From contig CANRBW010000104.1 in assembly GCA_947628975.1 (NCBI GenBank), positions 1 through 5,890 of the forward strand: a DNA stretch of 5,890 nucleotides. Reading direction: 5' to 3'. Each line of letters opens with the position of its first letter. The stretch's first letter is position 1. Source of the DNA: an uncultured Oscillospiraceae bacterium (lineage in GTDB: Bacteria; Bacillota; Clostridia; Oscillospirales; Oscillospiraceae). A program made the translations under genes and the position numbers. Shown here piece by piece: positions 4,941-5,890 of this stretch. The notes below the pieces were generated by a model. That model was not told the DNA's origin, did not search any database, and worked only from the letters and a program-made list of their open reading frames with translations.

Positions 4941-4962
4941 CCCGCCGCCCCGTGCCGGCGGG
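4941..4962 (+). other. G+C-rich hairpin after ribU, doubtful terminator
   Basis: CCCGCCG (4941-4947) pairs with CGGCGGG (4956-4962) around an 8-nt loop, starting right after the ribU stop. It is followed by a G/A-rich run, not a U tract. It may protect the mRNA 3' end or slow polymerase, but it does not meet the usual criteria for an intrinsic terminator. Confidence 0.35.
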
Positions 4963-4983
4963 GGAGGGAGCGGCAGATTCTTG

Positions 4984-5012
4984 TTGACATAATTCCGAGA
5001 ATCGTGTATGAT
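4984..5012 (+). promoter_or_regulatory. Sigma-A promoter of the DUF3048 lipoprotein gene
   Basis: A perfect -35 TTGACA (4984-4989), an ideal 17-nt spacer and -10 TATGAT (5007-5012, 5 of 6). The likely transcript start is near 5019, giving a short leader of about 25 nt before the TTG start. No operator or riboswitch-like structure is evident. Confidence 0.88.
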
Positions 5013-5044
5013 AGGAGCGGAATCTGTTGGAAAGGGTGATCGGA

Positions 5045-5890
5045 TTGAAACGTCGTCTGCTGTCCCTTGTCCTGGTGATGCTCCTGGGTCTGGCCGCCTG
5101 TGGCGGCCCGGAGGAGGCGGCCCCGTCGGAGAGTCCGGCGCCCACCGTCACCCCCACGCCGGAACCCACCCCGGAACCCAGTCCGGAGCCTACGCCCATC
5201 CCGGCTGAAAAGGTGAACCCCTTGACAGGGCTGGAGATCCCCGGCCAGGGGACCGCGGCCCAGCGGCCGGTGGCGGTGATGCTCAACAACATCAAGCAGG
5301 CGCTGCCCCAGCTGGGCAACTCCAAGGCGGACATTCTCTACGAGGTCCTGGCCGAGGGGGGGATCACCCGGATGCTGGGGGTCTACCAGTCCATGGAGGG
5401 CGTGGGGGAGGTGGGCTCGGTCCGCTCCTCCCGGCCCTACTATCTGGAGCTGGCACTGGGGCTGGACGCGATCTACCTCCACGCCGGGGGGAGCGAGGCG
5501 GCCTACGCCGACATCAAGCAGTGGAACGTTACCGCGCTGGACTGCGTGCGGTCCACGGCGTACAGCGCCATCTTCTGGCGGGACCCGGAGCGGCGCAAAA
5601 ACAACGGCTATGAGCACAGCGTCCTCACCTCCGGGGAGGCCATTCTGGCCAACTTCCCCAACTACTCCTTCCGCAAGGACCACGAGGCGGGGTACAGTCT
5701 GCCCTACCTCTTCGACCCCGACGGCACTCCGGCGGCCGGAACCGACGCCGGGGTCATCCAGGTGCCCTTCTCCAACTACAAGACCGGGGTGTTCCGCTAT
5801 GACGGGGCCACGGGGAAGTACCTGGTGGAGGAGTACGGCGCGCCCTTCATCGACGGCAACGACCAGCAGCAGCTGGCCATGCGGAACGTG
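5045..5890 (+). CDS. DUF3048 (YerB-like) lipoprotein, C-terminus cut off by window edge
   Basis: Partial: 282 codons, open to the right edge. Translation is assigned to TTG at 5045, with AAGG (5032-5035) 9 nt upstream and GGTGATC between. An in-frame GTG at 5036 abuts that ribosome site and is less likely. The N-terminus is a lipoprotein signal: KRR, a hydrophobic core and lipobox L16-A17-A18-C19, predicting an outer-surface lipid anchor. A Pro/Glu/Thr tether (about 22-56) contains PEPT/PEPS/PEPT repeats. From N58 the protein matches the DUF3048 family: NPLTG (58-62), RPVAVMLNN (74-82), A95-D-I-L-Y-E-V-L-A-E-G-G-I-T-R109, VGSVRSSRPYYLELA (123-137) and the DAIYLHAGGS block. DUF3048 proteins include B. 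subtilis YerB; their biochemical role is not established, so none is assigned. Confidence 0.9.
   Translation, partial: MKRRLLSLVLVMLLGLAACGGPEEAAPSESPAPTVTPTPEPTPEPSPEPTPIPAEKVNPLTGLEIPGQGTAAQRPVAVMLNNIKQALPQLGNSKADILYEVLAEGGITRMLGVYQSMEGVGEVGSVRSSRPYYLELALGLDAIYLHAGGSEAAYADIKQWNVTALDCVRSTAYSAIFWRDPERRKNNGYEHSVLTSGEAILANFPNYSFRKDHEAGYSLPYLFDPDGTPAAGTDAGVIQVPFSNYKTGVFRYDGATGKYLVEEYGAPFIDGNDQQQLAMRNV
5159..5194 (+). repeat. 12-nt tandem repeats coding a PEPT/PEPS tether
   Basis: Three consecutive 12-nt units (5159-5170, 5171-5182, 5183-5194), the first two differing at two positions, encode PEPT, PEPS and PEPT. They lie between the lipidated Cys and the folded domain, so they probably form an extended spacer across the cell wall. 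Confidence 0.75.

Noticed and set aside
4334..5683. Long open frame on the minus strand (449 codons) opposite ribU and the DUF3048 gene
   Set aside because: It crosses two real genes and an intergenic promoter, its product is His/Gly/Gln-rich without a domain, and it has no ribosome site.
1..5890. CRISPR array, insertion sequence, tRNA or rRNA gene
   Set aside because: Scanned by eye for repeat-spacer patterns, transposase-like products, terminal inverted repeats and tRNA/rRNA signatures; only short in-gene repeats and leader hairpins were found.

Overview
The window is G+C-rich (roughly two-thirds G+C by eye) with strong third-position G/C bias. Its genes are typical of Gram-positive anaerobes: an rpsF-ssb-rpsR operon, ECF-transporter S components of the QueT and RibU types, a DUF3048/YerB-like lipoprotein and a polysaccharide-deacetylase-like lipoprotein. 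Near-consensus sigma-A promoters and strong AGGAGG-type ribosome binding sites fit a high-G+C Firmicute (Bacillota), plausibly of the Oscillospiraceae/Ruminococcaceae group. The taxonomic call is inference from gene content and base composition, not from a marker tree.

Layout, left half (minus strand). Positions 1-1072 hold the N-terminal part of a lipoprotein with a NodB-type deacetylase fold; it runs off the left edge. It has its own promoter (about 1111-1139). Just upstream lies the intrinsic terminator (1150-1187) that closes the rpsF-ssb-rpsR operon (2337 down to 1209). That operon encodes ribosomal protein S6, single-stranded DNA-binding protein and a zinc-type S18. It starts from a perfect TTGACA/TATAAT promoter at 2423-2450. 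Its leader can fold around the rpsF ribosome binding site and is a candidate for S6:S18 autoregulation.

Layout, right half (plus strand). A divergent promoter (2509-2537) drives a structured leader of about 120 nt that looks like a preQ1-responsive element. It is followed by queT (queuosine-precursor ECF S component) and, overlapping by ATGA, galU (UDP-glucose pyrophosphorylase). Next come a promoter, a well-formed FMN riboswitch with an intrinsic terminator, and ribU (riboflavin ECF S component). A further consensus promoter drives a DUF3048 lipoprotein that starts with TTG and runs off the right edge.

How the parts work together. QueT and RibU are both substrate-binding membrane subunits that would share an EcfA/A'/T energising module not present here. 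Each is placed behind a riboswitch or riboswitch-like leader suited to its cargo, so the cell would scavenge preQ1-type precursors and riboflavin only when short of them. The unexpected member is galU, locked by stop/start overlap to the queT leader. The two edge genes are lipoproteins with similar Pro/Thr-rich tethers that would act at the cell surface. No mobile element, CRISPR array, tRNA or rRNA was seen. I did not find a wholly new system; the points most worth checking are the queT leader, the queT-galU coupling and the unusual deacetylase.
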